Below, piece after piece: positions 46,848-58,676 of a DNA stretch of 64,000 bases. Positions within the stretch are counted from its first letter, which is position 1. Each line of letters starts with the position of its first letter. The stretch comes from Lichina pygmaea (Eukaryota; Ascomycota; Lichinomycetes; Lichinales; Lichinaceae). Where the stretch lies: contig OY730169.1 in NCBI GenBank assembly GCA_963422465.1, forward strand, positions 558,001-622,000, written 5' to 3'. The position numbers and the translations under genes were made by a program. The notes below the pieces were generated by a model. The model was not told where the DNA came from, made no database searches, and worked only from the letters and a program-made list of their open reading frames with translations.

Positions 46848-49800
46848 CTTCAGCTCCTCCTGTCGAACCCAGCATCCCACATGGAATCGTCGCCCGTCTT
46901 TCAGCGGATGATCGACCTTCGGCGGACTACCCACAATCAGCCAACATGCCGAAATAAGGACCAGGTGGGGGGTAAGCTTTTCCCGGCCCAGCCCTGTCCA
47001 GTGCCGTGGCTATAGATGGTCCTGCCTGGTATCCGGAGATGGGGATACAGGCGGCAGGCAGGCACGTCCTCCACTGGACTCTCGGCCGCGGAAGTCAAGC
47101 AGCGTCCTCGTCGATGCAGCGAACCTTTGTGGAACTCGGCTGACAAGGGACCCCTTGGCTGATTGGTATTCGATCGCAGTGTGGACGTACTCTATGGTAT
47201 GGAAGTTGGTTGATAAGGGTCCTTTTGGTATCTGATCGTAGTATGGACGTATAGTAGGTCAAGTCCACAGAGTGTGCGATGGAGGAGTATGCTACGGGTG
47301 TACACAGTACAGCTACGGTAGCCGGCGAGGTTGATGGACAGGGAAGGCCAGCTGTTGAATATATCTTTGAATGGGGTTGCTGTGCTGCCCTCGTCCTTTG
47401 CTTGGCTTTTCTGAGGTCCTGCTAGTACGTGCGAACGTCACCGTAGACGGGTTTAAGAGTATTGGGTAAGTACCAGTGGGTGATGGCTTCCACGGTCTCT
47501 GTTTGGACTTGGACGATCAAGGTATGACCTCTGTGCCAGGTGCAGTGGTACACCTTGACGATTAGAGACGTGTGTTCCAATATTCTGTTAGGACGACCAG
47601 CTAATCTTTCTGGTGGGCAGGTACGCCTGTATTCTGACCTTTAGTTTAGTTGGCTTCTTGATCTGAGTCCCGAGAGCTGAATGAACGACCGATGTGGATA
47701 TGTCTGGATGTGTTTTGATGCAATCCTGGTGTGTCCTGGTGTTACTTGGTGGCTATTGATGGGTATTGACGGGAATTCTGTGTCCTGACAGCCGACGATG
47801 TGAACAATAAGAGGAACACTGGAGCAAAGTGAACATGAAGAGAGACTACGGGATGACCAACAGCAGGGACAGCCAGAAGAAAGAGACTAACAACAGAGAC
47901 AATAAAGAGAGCAAGGAGAAGTGTGACAGATGTCTGAATCCTAGTCGATGGTTTTAGAAGAGCATGGAAGGCTTGGTAGCCTGTTCCTGGATAGCGTGGG
48001 CTACTTTCTGAACAACACTAGGCGATTAGAGTGGCCGATCGTTGCGGTCCGTACCGTGCCGTCCTAACCGAGTATAGGATTAAGGGCGAGATGCGGAAGG
48101 CGGGTTGGTTCTCGCAGGAGAGGAGTGTCAAGGAGCGCGAAGGGGTTTGGTGGAACGTGGTGGTGGTGACACCTGATCAATGGCTTCGTACAAGAGGATT
48201 GTATTGAAGTAGATCTAGTTGTCTGGATCACAACATGAGTTGAAGACGATCGTTCCATAAGGGAACTATCACCGGACTATATAGTGCTGGCCTGTCGAGA
48301 CAATCTCGATTGTCTCGACAGTCTCGACGTCGAGACGGGTGAGATTGTCTCGACGGTCCCACCATGTTATGCACCCTGCGTCGAGACTGGTGAGATTGTC
48401 TCGATGCTTCCTGCATCCTGCATCGAGACTGGTGAGATTGTCTCGATGCTTCATGCATGCTGCGTCGAGCCACCCGTGTTTGTCTCGACAGTCACGTGAC
48501 CCCTTGTTGGTTGGTCACTTGACTTCCATGGTGTCCTCTTGCCTGGCCCGCGGCCTGATTGCCTATAAATGAGTGGCTCCCATCCCAGGGATCGTAACAC
48601 CGATACGTACATACGTAGTGGATGCGGCAACTCAGCATGGCTGGCAGCCACCCGTGGCAGGGCGCTCGACAAGACTTACGGTAGAGCTCGCGAGGCTGGG
48701 AATAATCAAACGCAGGGAGGACAGATGGGGATGACAAGGGAAGAAAATTGGAGACTGTCGACGACCTGTTCAAGAAGATCTTGAGCCAGAAGTTGTCTGC
48801 GTCACCAAGACCTCTGCGAATATTCCATGATCAGCGACTTCTAAAGGACACAGAGTCACGGGTTGGTGTAGGAATTAGCCCGACTGGAGTTGATGAAACG
48901 GATGTAGTAGAAATGCCTGATGGCTGCGTGCAGTCCTGTACCATTCCTGAGGCGTATATGAGACAGATATTCCTGTTGGTGACGGCAGCTGACATCGTCA
49001 GTAGTAGTCTGTAGCCTTTCAACAGTCAAATCCGGAGATCAATCTCAGTGCTTGACTCAACCTGGCCTGACTGACTGCCTCCACTTCAGTCATGATACTA
49101 TCCTTCTTTATGCAGGGGTCATCTTCAGCTTGGCTGGCTTGCGCAGCGATGAGCCCATCTCGTGGGATGGACTCAGCAGATACTGTTAGCCCAGAGTGCA
49201 CGGTCAGCAACCAGAGCTCAACTACAAGACACAATTGATGGATGTCCATGCCTTGCTAACATCTGCGCCGACCGTTGTCTTTGGCGCGTTGAATCTACTA
49301 GTCTACTAGTAGTACGGCCGAATCGTCTCATCTGTATAATCGCTTCTAGGTTGTCCAAGAGAGCTGTCGTCGATTTCTCAACTTCTGCGTCCGGATCTAG
49401 GACCCTTCAGGCTTCAGTGGCTTCGACGATCGACGAGACACGTACTTCCTCAACAACAAAGTACCTCTTCTCACTTTCACAATCTTGTACAGGCTCTACG
49501 GCTAAGGAATACCAAGTACCAATGGCCACGCACGACGAACTGCGACTCTAGAACGCTACCATACCACCGCAATCAATAGACGCCGAGACGCCAGCTATGG
49601 ACTGTGATAGCACCATGGCAGATAGCTACAATATCAGTATATCAGCCCGCAGAGATCTCAAAGGGATTGGACAGGCAAGCACAGAGTACGAAGTACCAAG
49701 TACCGGTGAAGACTTTTGTCAAACTAGCATGGTCAAACCCAGATACTACGAAAAAAACAACACCGACTAAAGTAGTGGCTACTCTAGTAGTCTGAAAAAC

Positions 49801-50730
49801 TTGTGACCTAAACGCGAACGTCCCACGAAAAGTAGATCTGATAAGTTCGGCAGGTCTCACGCGGTACCACGTTAGGTAGGAATACGGCATTTACCTACCG
49901 CCGTATCACGTGTCAGCCCTACGCACGAGCAGAAATGCCGTATCGAATATTAAAGTCAAGCCACTTGTCCCAAATTGGAAGTGGTCCTCTCTGAAACCGA
50001 ATGAGGGAAAGCTCGCGGGTAGACCTGCCATTTCGGCTAAACATACCAGATGTCATTGTAGCGCATCACGTGAGACCAAAGTCACGTGAGTAGTGTAACT
50101 TGCGATATGGCATTCGCCTGCCTGAAATGCTCATCAGACTCCACTGACCCCTGAAGGATCTACAGGGGCTTCACAGCTAGCTCTCCGTCTACATCAAGAT
50201 TGACCCAGTGGAGAATATCATGTCTCAACTTTGACCCTTTCGAAGGCGCTTCTTGGCTTCTTGGATGACCCCACCGTAGGTCGCTGTGGCTTGGCTCTCG
50301 AACTTCAATTTGCGCTGCGCGTTAGCACCTAGCACATCACAACGTTCCTACTACATCCGGACTCAGGTCTCTCGGGCTTTCTATTTGCTAGACGCATCCG
50401 TGGCGGGCTCTAAACCAGGCATAGCTCGGCAATCAATAACGTCCGAAGGAAGTGGCTGCTCATTGCCGGAGTTCTACTCAGGCCGTCTGGCTCACATCTG
50501 CAGGCTCACTTGAGATACCAGTCCCGACCTGGAACACGGCCTTCCTCGGATCAAACGACTCAGTACCACGGCCATCTCTCAACTTCTAGAAGACACCTGT
50601 ACGGCATTGCTTTGACTCTTTTGGAGTCACACTGGGCATTTCAGCTCCCAGGACCCCAGGTCTCTACCCAGTCTTGGAATCATTGTGTTCAAGCAACAGC
50701 CGAAGCGGCTCGCAAAATACTAAGGCCAAC
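46848..50730. other. 3.9 kb gene-poor region with repeats
   Basis: No convincing gene. Notable content: a short direct duplication at 47138-47255 whose copies differ mostly by transitions; a palindrome cluster of TCGAGAC/GTCTCGA at 48293-48490; an inverted repeat ATACGGCATTT/AAATGCCGTAT at 49882-49943; and several CACGTG sites (49907, 50069, 50083). The last ~450 bases are the NGG1 upstream region. Confidence 0.55.
48293..48490. repeat. cluster of TCGAGAC/GTCTCGA inverted motifs
   Basis: Three copies of a 24 bp imperfect palindrome, TCGAGAC-K-GGTGAGATT-GTCTCGA, start near 48330, 48381 and 48423, flanked by further GTCTCGA boxes at 48312, 48322 and 48482. Units are separated by CCTGCATCCTGCA-like spacers. 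Confidence 0.8.
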
Positions 50731-52844
50731 ATGCCCATCGTCGGAGCCAAGGGCAAGGGAAAAGCACGTGACCCACGCCGTTCCTGGAGTAGAAATACCA
50801 CGCCGAGCTCAGCCGGAACAAATATGGGCCTGACACAGAACGCCAACGTCGCCACCGCTTTCCTTGAGACACCGTTGGCCCATCTACTACTTCCTACCCA
50901 GATGCCATACGACGAGATACTAGACCGCTTTGGAGGCGGCTCCGGAATTCCAGATGCGAAGAACATCGATGCCCTAGCGACGGACATGCGTCGTTTTGCA
51001 CAGTTGGCCGAAAACAGAGGAAGGGTGTGTGACAAGGGAATGCGCGAGCTGTCGAAAAGGCGCAAGGAGGTTGTGGAGCAGCAGCGCGAGAGGGAGTGGC
51101 AAGACAGGGAGTTCGAAGAGAGGCAAGAGAAACTTCGACGGGAAGCCGCCGCCAAAGCAGAGGAAGGAGCGGCCAAGGATAGAAAGATGACCAAAGCTCG
51201 AAAGATTGCCGTGCCTCGCGAGGAGCGGCCCTTGACGCACGGAGCCCATGGTCTTGCGAGACAAGACGGCCTGCCCACGACGAGGAAAGAGGTCGGCCCG
51301 TTTCCGGAAGCTGGCAAGCCCTCAGCGGAGCCCGAGGTGGCGGAACAGGAGGTCAAGCCGGAAGCCGGTTCGGTCAGCTCATCGTCGTTCTCACCGCAGT
51401 CCCTTCTGCCAGCACCAGCAGCTGCTACGGGCATAATCGACCGGAAGTCCAGACTCGGTTCTCCGGCCTCGGAGAGCTCGCTCTCAGACCGACAGCCCAC
51501 ACCGGCTCCGGCCGTGCCTCAGTATCAGACCTTCGGTCCCGACCCGACCAAGTTCCCCGACCCAACCATCTATCATATCCGCGAGGTGACTCCAGGCATG
51601 AGCGAAGAGCAGATCAAGGACATCTACTTTGTTGCGCAGTACCCGCACGATGACCTCACGGAGCTGATCCCCGGTTCACCGCCGGATCGCGATCTGAGCA
51701 ACGCCAAACCGCCCAACCAGGTAGCTGCCAACACCTTCGCCACATACGTCGACCCGTACTTCCGGCAGCTCAACGAGGAGGATCTGGCATTTCTTCGAGA
51801 GAAGGTAGGTGTGGTCTCGGAAGTGGCGCCCGAGAGCGTGCTGACCGCAGCCAGGGTGATCGGGTGCAACCCTTTGTCATTCCCCCGCGCGGCAAACGAC
51901 ACTATACCGAGATCTGGGCCGAAGAAGACGGAATTCAGCCGGCGGACGCGCCGACCACTTCGACCAGGAAGCTGCCGCCGAACCAGGCCCGTGGTGGCAT
52001 CGAGCAGATGAACGACGACGTTGCCGAGTCCGACCAGGTTTCAGCTGGGCCGATGTTGTCGCGCTTGCTCGCGGCGATGAGACCCGAGCGGCGACCGCTG
52101 GCGACGGAGGAGAAGCCCGCAAACACGGGGCTGGCCAACAGCGAGACGGCGACTCAGGACCTTGGCGGGGAAGCCATGGAAGATGTCCAAGCCGGCGGCG
52201 AAGCCGAGAAGCCCGCGCCGCTCCCGGCTGCGACATTCATACCCGACAGCACGCAGCCGGGCTGGAAGGTACCCAACACGAAGCTCGACTACATGCAGAC
52301 GGACGAGCGTCTGAAGCAAGAACTGCGCTTCATCGGATTCCTCGGAGAGGACGAGGAGCCCGACTACGACGCGCACTACGACGACGAAATCGCCGCGCGG
52401 CTGCGATACCTCCAGGCCGAGCTCAAGGAGCAGATCATCGTCAACGGCGCGCGTAAAGCCCGGCTCACCGAGATTGCCCGAATGCGCATGGCGCACCAGG
52501 AGTACTCGACCATCCTGGACGATCTAGACAACCAGGTGCAGCAGGCGTACCTGCGCCGCACCAAGACGCTGGGCAAGAGCAAGAAGACGCAGAAGCGGCC
52601 GGGCGGTGCCGGTGGCGGCAGCCACTACGTGGCCGGCCACGGCGGCGCAGCGGGCGTCGGTCGACCGGGCATCGGAGACGCGGCGAGAACGCTCATGGAG
52701 CGCCGCAAGAAGTGGATCGACTCGATCGGACCCGTCTTCCAAGAAGGCGTCACGCGCATCCCGCGGGAGACCATATTCGGGCCGGAAACCATGGCCGAGT
52801 TCATCGCCAAGGAACGGGAAGGCTGGGAGGAGGGTGAGGAGTAG
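50731..52844 (+). CDS. ngg1: SAGA histone acetyltransferase subunit NGG1/ADA3
   Basis: Two exons, 50731-51804 and 51855-52844 (50 base intron, GTAGGT donor); 687 residues. The N-terminus MPIVGAKGKGKARDPRRSWS and the coiled KRRKEVVEQQREREWQDREF region are as in filamentous-fungal Ngg1. Across the splice the protein reads GDRVQPFVIPPRGKRHYTEI. The C-terminal Ada3 domain is clear: LDYMQTDERLKQELRFIGFL, MRMAHQEYSTILDDLDNQVQ, and RRKKWIDSIGPVFQEGVTRI. Ada3 links Gcn5 and Ada2 in the SAGA/ADA acetyltransferase module in the nucleus. The frame is open upstream of the ATG, which was chosen because it starts the conserved N-terminus. Confidence 0.93.
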
Positions 52845-53956
52845 GTTGTTCCGCCGGGGGAAAGCACGGGCTGGGAGAGTACGTCCTGTTCCGAACAAGA
52901 GCGAAGTGATCTCTCCTACACGCTCTTCCTTCGACCCGGTGACTTTTTGTCTTTCCTTCTCCTCCTCTCTGGCTCTTTTCAAGCAGCCAGCCAGCCACCC
53001 AACCTCTCAATAATCCACCCCACAAAACGATACCCGCCATCGAACTCCTATTTTATCCTCAGTCTACTGGGGAGGGGGGGGTGTATTTAACTGTACATTC
53101 GCACCTAACACTTCTCTTCTCCAACGTCCTCTCCCTCCTCCGTCCAGGACGTCCTTCTTTTCTTCAACATGACCATGTTTATCCCTGTAATGTGTCGCAA
53201 CGAACGAACGTGGCCGTGAAGTTTACAGTACTTCCACACATGGTTCGTGGAGTTGAAATCATCAGCGTTCATGGTTGGTACGGTGCTTTGAGGAATCCTG
53301 TTAGAGGTTCACTGCTGTGGGTTTACTGTTGCGGTGGTGCGACCTTGCGGTGAGTCTGCTGTGAGTCTGTTGATGGCGTGCGATTTTGTTGATTTTTTGG
53401 GATATATAGAGACAATGCTAAGTAATGCCTCTTGGTACTGTGTCGTACGTTGCGGTACCATGACGAACAGCGTGCTTCGCTGTGAGAGAGGTTCTTGGGT
53501 GCGGCGGCGTGTTGCGAATGAATCTACCCTAACGCTCAAACATCAAGCGGGCAGGTTCTTAGCCTTTCCCTCATGTGGCCCCCCCGGGCTGCTCTCCCCC
53601 GGGGCGCTCCCCCAACAAACCACATGCCATGGTAGTAAGACAGACCAACGCACGATACCTCGTCGTGGCTTCGAGTGACAAAGGTCTTCGCAGTTACTTT
53701 AACCCTGGTGCAGAAGCAGCGCACGCGCCGCTGCTTTGCCTGTTCGAACGGACGATTGACGTCTGGTCGAGTTAGGATGGCAAGGGATCTTGGGTTGGCA
53801 GTTGGTGTGGATCCTCGTCGGTTGTTCCTCAATGGATTGCAAAACGCGGAGGATGAGCAGGGAGGGAGCGTTATGGCGTGGGTCTGGGGCAAGAAGTCAT
53901 GGACCCTTGAAGAATGGTGCGCTGGCTGGAACACTGGGGCCGGGCGAGGTTAGCTT
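52845..53956. other. intergenic downstream of NGG1
   Basis: About 1.1 kb, pyrimidine-rich 3' flank followed by mixed DNA. No gene recognised. Confidence 0.5.
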
Positions 53957-54329
53957 TCAATTGATCGGAAGTGACTCTGCGGACAAATAAGTTGGCTTGT
54001 GGCGGACATACCTGGTCACGGCATCGTCCAGACCACGTTGGTCGCTATCTGGTCCGCTCTGGTGCCTAGGAGTTGCGACTACCGTCAGTGACGTCCAGCA
54101 TAATACGACATCGAACAAGCCCTTGGAATTACCCTACCTGCTTCACGGAATTCTGCCCCTGCACGACCATCTCGCCGGCCAGGTCGCGGTGCACGTCAGG
54201 GACCAGCAACTGGCCATTCCAGCTTCTAGAAGCGGTCGACTGGATTTCGGTGGCTCTGTTGTTCAACAGCGGCGCGCTCAGCCCCGTCGTCGCGAGCCAG
54301 CAGCCCCAGAGCAGAGGTATCAGACGCAT
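53957..54329 (-). CDS. candidate small secreted protein
   Basis: Minus-strand model: exon 54329-54138, 79 base intron with GTAGGG donor, a CACTGACGG branch-like site and CACCAG acceptor, exon 54058-53957; 97 residues. The start MRLIPLLWGCWLATTGLSA is a good signal peptide; the mature part (about 78 residues) has no cysteine and no known domain. A nearer CTAG acceptor would give a much shorter end, so the second exon is uncertain. Context (repeat-rich, between transposon relics) is that of many fungal effectors, but this is inference. Confidence 0.35.
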
Positions 54330-55263
54330 CTTCAAGTCAGATATTGTTGGCGGACGTAGCTCTGTGGCCCAAGAAGAGTAGCAGTCCCGAGTTGCTGAAG
54401 AAGAAACACCTTGGATCGGACATGCAACAAGAAGTCCCAGGGAGGCCGTCATACATATACATGCTCGTATAGTGGGGCGACGGGGCCTGGAGAGCTGCAC
54501 CGCCATGTCGTATTCATCGTCGGACAGCAACCTCGTACAGCAAAGTCATACGGCCTTCATGACGCGCGCAAGCCAATGCTAAGCCGACAACATCCGTATC
54601 CTCTGCGCTGCTAGAGCCGTTCGGCAAACCTTCCGCACCAGTGCCAAGGGGCATGGCCACTCGGATGTTTCGACGATGCGAAGATCCCGAATACGTCGGA
54701 TGATGGGCCGAGGGCGCTTCCTCCTTCGCCGAGCTTGTAATCCTCGTGGCGGTCAAGATTGACGCAAGAAGCGACCAGCTGGTCAGGAATATACACAGGT
54801 GGTCTCACGTGAATTTCAGGGTTCAAGCATCGGACGAATGTAAGACCCCATTACTACTTACGTAGCTACCATAGGTACGTATGGGTACGTATCAGTCAGG
54901 AAGACGCTAAGCACAACGGCCAGAAATATCCACACACAACAAGCCGACTACAATACGGCTACACTCAACTGTGACGGGGCACCCCTACAGAGCATGGACA
55001 GCTTCCTAGGGCAGCAAGACAATCAATTGCTCCCTAGTACGTCTCCATCTCAGAGATGAATCCCGCGATGTTTCTAGCTAGGAAGCGCAATCGATTTTGT
55101 GCGTCTACGGAGCAATGTTTTTCCGCTCAGAGGGCTTTTTAGTCATCGACCCCCTGACAGTATCGCATACCCGTGCCGAGGAGGTACTACGTACCCCCCA
55201 TTTCCCCCACACCCTACGTAATTGTGGTACGTTACGTACGGTACTGTCAAGTGGGTAGATGAC
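54330..55263. other. intergenic
   Basis: No gene recognised. GTACGTATGGGTACGTA-type palindromes lie near 54870-54890. Confidence 0.5.
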
Positions 55264-55408
55264 TGTTGGGGCCGCAGGGCTGAGCCCCGCTTAGTCAGTA
55301 GTGTTAGTCAGCTAGATAGAGGACCGTATAGCTGTCGGGTCCAAGAGAGCGTCAATGATCATCATCTTCTCCCCTCTCAGAGCAGGCCATTGCCTTGTAG
55401 CTCCAGCA
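55264..55408. mobile_element. solo-LTR-like element, copy C (145 bp, opposite direction)
   Basis: Begins TGTTGGGGCCGC and ends CTCCAGCA, inverted relative to copies A, B and D. Flanking 5-mers ATGAC (55259-55263) and ACGAC (55409-55413) match at four of five positions. Confidence 0.72.
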
Positions 55409-56378
55409 ACGACTGAGTAGAATTTCAGACACCATAAAGTGCCTGGATGCCAGGGTGACTAACAGGTGTCCGGACAGACTGCTCTCCACCCGATGCACGC
55501 TAGCCATGATGTTAGGAACATACACAAGCCCTGCGAGCAGCAGACTATTCACCACAAGGAACAGAGCACTGCTCATCATTGATCTCCTTCATGATTGCAT
55601 TGATTTAAAGAGTATAGGACTACTACTCATAGACTATAGCTCTACGGAGTTATATCATACTGAAGGTCATGGAAGGTGATAGAGTTTAGTCACGTGCAAA
55701 AGTAGGTAGAAGTGGTCTACCCGTGCCTACTACTGTATCTCAACAATACCGGTAATGACTAGCTCAACAAGAATCTTGCCGCACCTCTCCTTGACATCAA
55801 CAATATTATTATCTTTCACAGAGGTCCAGTACTCCAGGCTATTTTTTATGGATTCTCTTAGCTTGAAACAAATTCTGTAAATTTCCTGCCCTGTTGAAGA
55901 GCTATCGTGACTATCTTTCATAGTATTGTAGCTTCAAAACAAAGATGATGTGAAATGGTTTCACACGGCTCTTTTTGGAAATCTCAACAACAACAAGACT
56001 TCTTGCGCATGTCGAGTGCTCCAAGTCTTTGTGAATAGGCCTCCTACCAGTCTGCCATTTCCTAGCCTTCTCCAACTTGTTTGTGAGCTGTACAGAGTTG
56101 TGAGCAGAGGTCTGCAAGCACAAGTGTGCAACTTAGACGTGGTTGTGTCGACAATATCAAAAGTTGTGGAGTAAGGGGGCTACTGTACGGTATAGGGTAG
56201 GATTCTCGTTGGTGCAAAGAAGCGGCACGGGTATCCCCAACCTCGTACCTTCCCGTGCGGGCTCTCACCGCGTTTTGGCTCATCCACCGGCGCATCCTCG
56301 GAAAATAATAGCAGTTCCACGTCCTACGATATTGTAGGACTACACCTGCAGACATCGCCTCAGCCACCCAGAGGAAAC
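55409..56378. other. AT-rich intergenic region
   Basis: Markedly AT-rich around 55570-56180. Two abutting minus-strand frames (56123-55911, 55921-55730) look protein-like but match nothing I know; possibly a decayed element. The right end is the promoter of the DUF7730-type gene. Confidence 0.45.
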
Positions 56379-57758
56379 ATGGCGAGGGCAGTCAAGTGGG
56401 TTCGTAAGATACTGAACCGCAGTAACACTAAGGATGAACCCCCGCCGTGTCGTTCGGTGCTGCCGCCGGGCTTGCCAATCCTACCACGAAAGCGAGAGCG
56501 TGTCTTGACGCCGTTGCCTACTCAGGAGACCCTCGTTCGAGCTACTGCCACCGCCGAGAGTGCCTTCTTCCAGCGCTTACCGCTCGAGCTGCGGCTCAAG
56601 ATCTACGCCGAGGCTTTTGGGCAACGCACCGTCCACATGGACCTTCGGTACGACTACCCAGAGCTTCCTGGCCCCTCCCATGCGCGGCTCGACCCGGACC
56701 GCATGAACCCACGCGATACCACCGTACCGCCTGCCTGGTGTTGGTGGAGTAGTGTCTGCCACCGACATCCACTGCTCGAGGCCTGGGCGGATGAATGCCG
56801 GACAGGTATGGGCACCGCGGCATGCCACTTGTACCCCGGGGAGATGCCTGAAAAGTGCTTCCTGGGAGCTATGGGGTGGTTGTTGTCCTGCCGACAAGCG
56901 TGAGTGGCAATCACTCCTTCCTGATGATTAACCAGTCAAGAATTCTGATTCTTGACTGGTTAATTTTCTCGTTCTTCTTCCCTTCTTTTCATCATAGATA
57001 TCTTCGTCTCTTGATTGTGACAGATCAAGCATTCATCCAAGAAGAAGAGGAAGGAGAGCACGATGTATCGAGAACAGAATCTCCGATATTGACATTGAAC
57101 TACGAGAGATGCAAAGCCCTGGTCGACCTACAATCGCTAATGCAATATTCTCAGCTACTTGGAGGGTCTTGATATGATTTACTCCACCAACACAATCCAC
57201 ATCGGCAGTGTTGTCCTAGCGCGCCACCTGGATCTACTACTCCTTCCGCAGCACCTGAGCAAAATCACATCTCTTGAACTACTGTTGGATCTTATACTCT
57301 TTCGTCCTCCCTCCTCCCCTCAGCAAGAACAGACAATGGGCTGGCCAGCTTACCACGGCGTGTTGTCTGCACTGCCAACAAGTCTGCCGAGTCTGAGGAA
57401 GCTGCAGGTGTCGATCTCGACCAATTCATACATAGCCAACCCGTTAGCCGACAATATCGAGAGCCACGAGCGCAACATACTGGGTCCTGTCGACGATATG
57501 GTGCGGAATTTTGGGCGACGGCACTTGCGGCACTGCGAGATTGCGCCCAACCGGAGCCTTTACACCGCGTTCCGTCTCCGCGCAGAGAAGGTCGGCGCTC
57601 GCATCGGGAGCGGAGGCGTAGGTGCCTTTCGATGGGAGCGATTCTGGCGAGCGGTCGCCGTGAAGCAGGAAGGTGATCAGCAGCAGCAGCAGCAATCCAA
57701 CAACAATGAGGAGCTGGGGTATTGGGTCCGGCAAGGGGTGGATGATACGCCTTTATGA
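56379..57758 (+). CDS. DUF7730-type fungal protein
   Basis: Two exons, 56379-56899 and 57155-57758; 374 residues. After a basic N-terminus comes FFQRLPLELRLKIYAEAFGQ, an F-box-like start shared by this large fungal family, and GWLLSCRQA joined by splicing to YLEGLDMIYSTNTIHIGS, its other hallmark. The C-terminal part has LPSLRKLQVSIS and a poly-Gln run. Function of the family is unknown. The intron (255 bases) is long for this window and contains a perfect 16 bp hairpin; its 3' half could hold an alternative exon. Situated between two solo-LTR-like elements, a typical place for such expanded families. Confidence 0.8.
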
Positions 57759-57875
57759 GTTGATGTCTTGACGGCTCAGCTGTTGGAATTGGACGTCGTG
57801 GGTGTGGAGCCCTAAGCGCTGTCATGTTTGCTCTTGCCCCATGTATTTTCGGCAGTCGCCGAAACCCTAGCTAGT

Positions 57876-58020
57876 TGCTGGAGCTACAAAGCAATGGCCT
57901 GCTCTGAGCGGGGAGAAGATGATGATCATTGACGCCCTCTCGGACCCGAGGGCTATATGGGCCCCTATCTAGCTGACTAACAATAGTGACTAAGCCAGGC
58001 TCAGCCCTGTGGCCGCAACA
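57876..58020. mobile_element. solo-LTR-like element, copy D (145 bp)
   Basis: TG...CA ends; flanking 5-mers CTAGT (57871-57875) and CTATT (58021-58025) agree at four of five positions. Nearly the same length and sequence as copy A. Confidence 0.74.
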
Positions 58021-58339
58021 CTATTTCTCTTCAATAACAACAATAAAACATCATCGTCTTCTTCTGCTGTGCCTCAAAATCGATCATCAGCAAGGGGTCA
58101 CCACTTGTCTGGAGACATCGGAGGTATGGGAAAGCCCAGGAGATACTTGGGACAGTACAAGCCTTTGTTCTTACACAACATAAGATTGAAGGAAAGGTTC
58201 ATGCAGCTCATGAATTGTCATCATCATGATTGGTGTGAACAATGGCAGTGATTGGCAAGATAAATCTATCAATTTCCACTTGATTGATCCAATACCGGTA
58301 GAGCCTACCAACTGGCGGAGCAGTGATGCACTGATGCTG

Positions 58340-58672
58340 GGACCGCTGGGCCGGGCTGGAGGGAGGACCCCCCCCCCCCCCTCCCCCCCCCCCTCTCTCG
58401 CCGGACCACCAACCCAGACCCCGAAAGAGGTAGCTAGAAGCCAGACAAGATGCCGTACAAAGCGGCAGCTCTCCGGGCTCCACTCCGGCCTCGCAAAGGC
58501 ACACAGCAGTGTCCCGACACAGATCCGGGACAGGAAGGATGGGCCGGCCTAGCAGCCTTCCTGCACAATTGCCGGGTCCCCCGGGCTTCGAGTTTCGGGC
58601 CTGCGCCTGTGGCTGGCTGGCAGTGGGAGACTGCCAAACACTATTGTTCTCGGCTGCCCACGCTTCTCTCAC
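58340..58672 (+). mobile_element. LINE fragment (ORF2 C-terminal part)
   Basis: Nucleotide and protein similarity to 61130-61440 of the larger LINE downstream: KMPY-x-x-ALR, a Ser/Gln-rich step, then GLAAFL, RVP and WETAKH. Broken, ends where the 12 bp minisatellite starts. A C-rich stretch at 58371-58392 interrupts its left part. Confidence 0.7.
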
Positions 58673-58676
58673 AAGC

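Noticed and set aside
48293-48490. CRISPR-like repeat-spacer look of the palindromic cluster
   Set aside because: Few units, spacers related to each other, eukaryotic context.
23256-52844. A SAGA gene cluster, because TAF9 and NGG1 both occur in the window
   Set aside because: They are nearly 27 kb apart with unrelated genes between; most likely coincidence.
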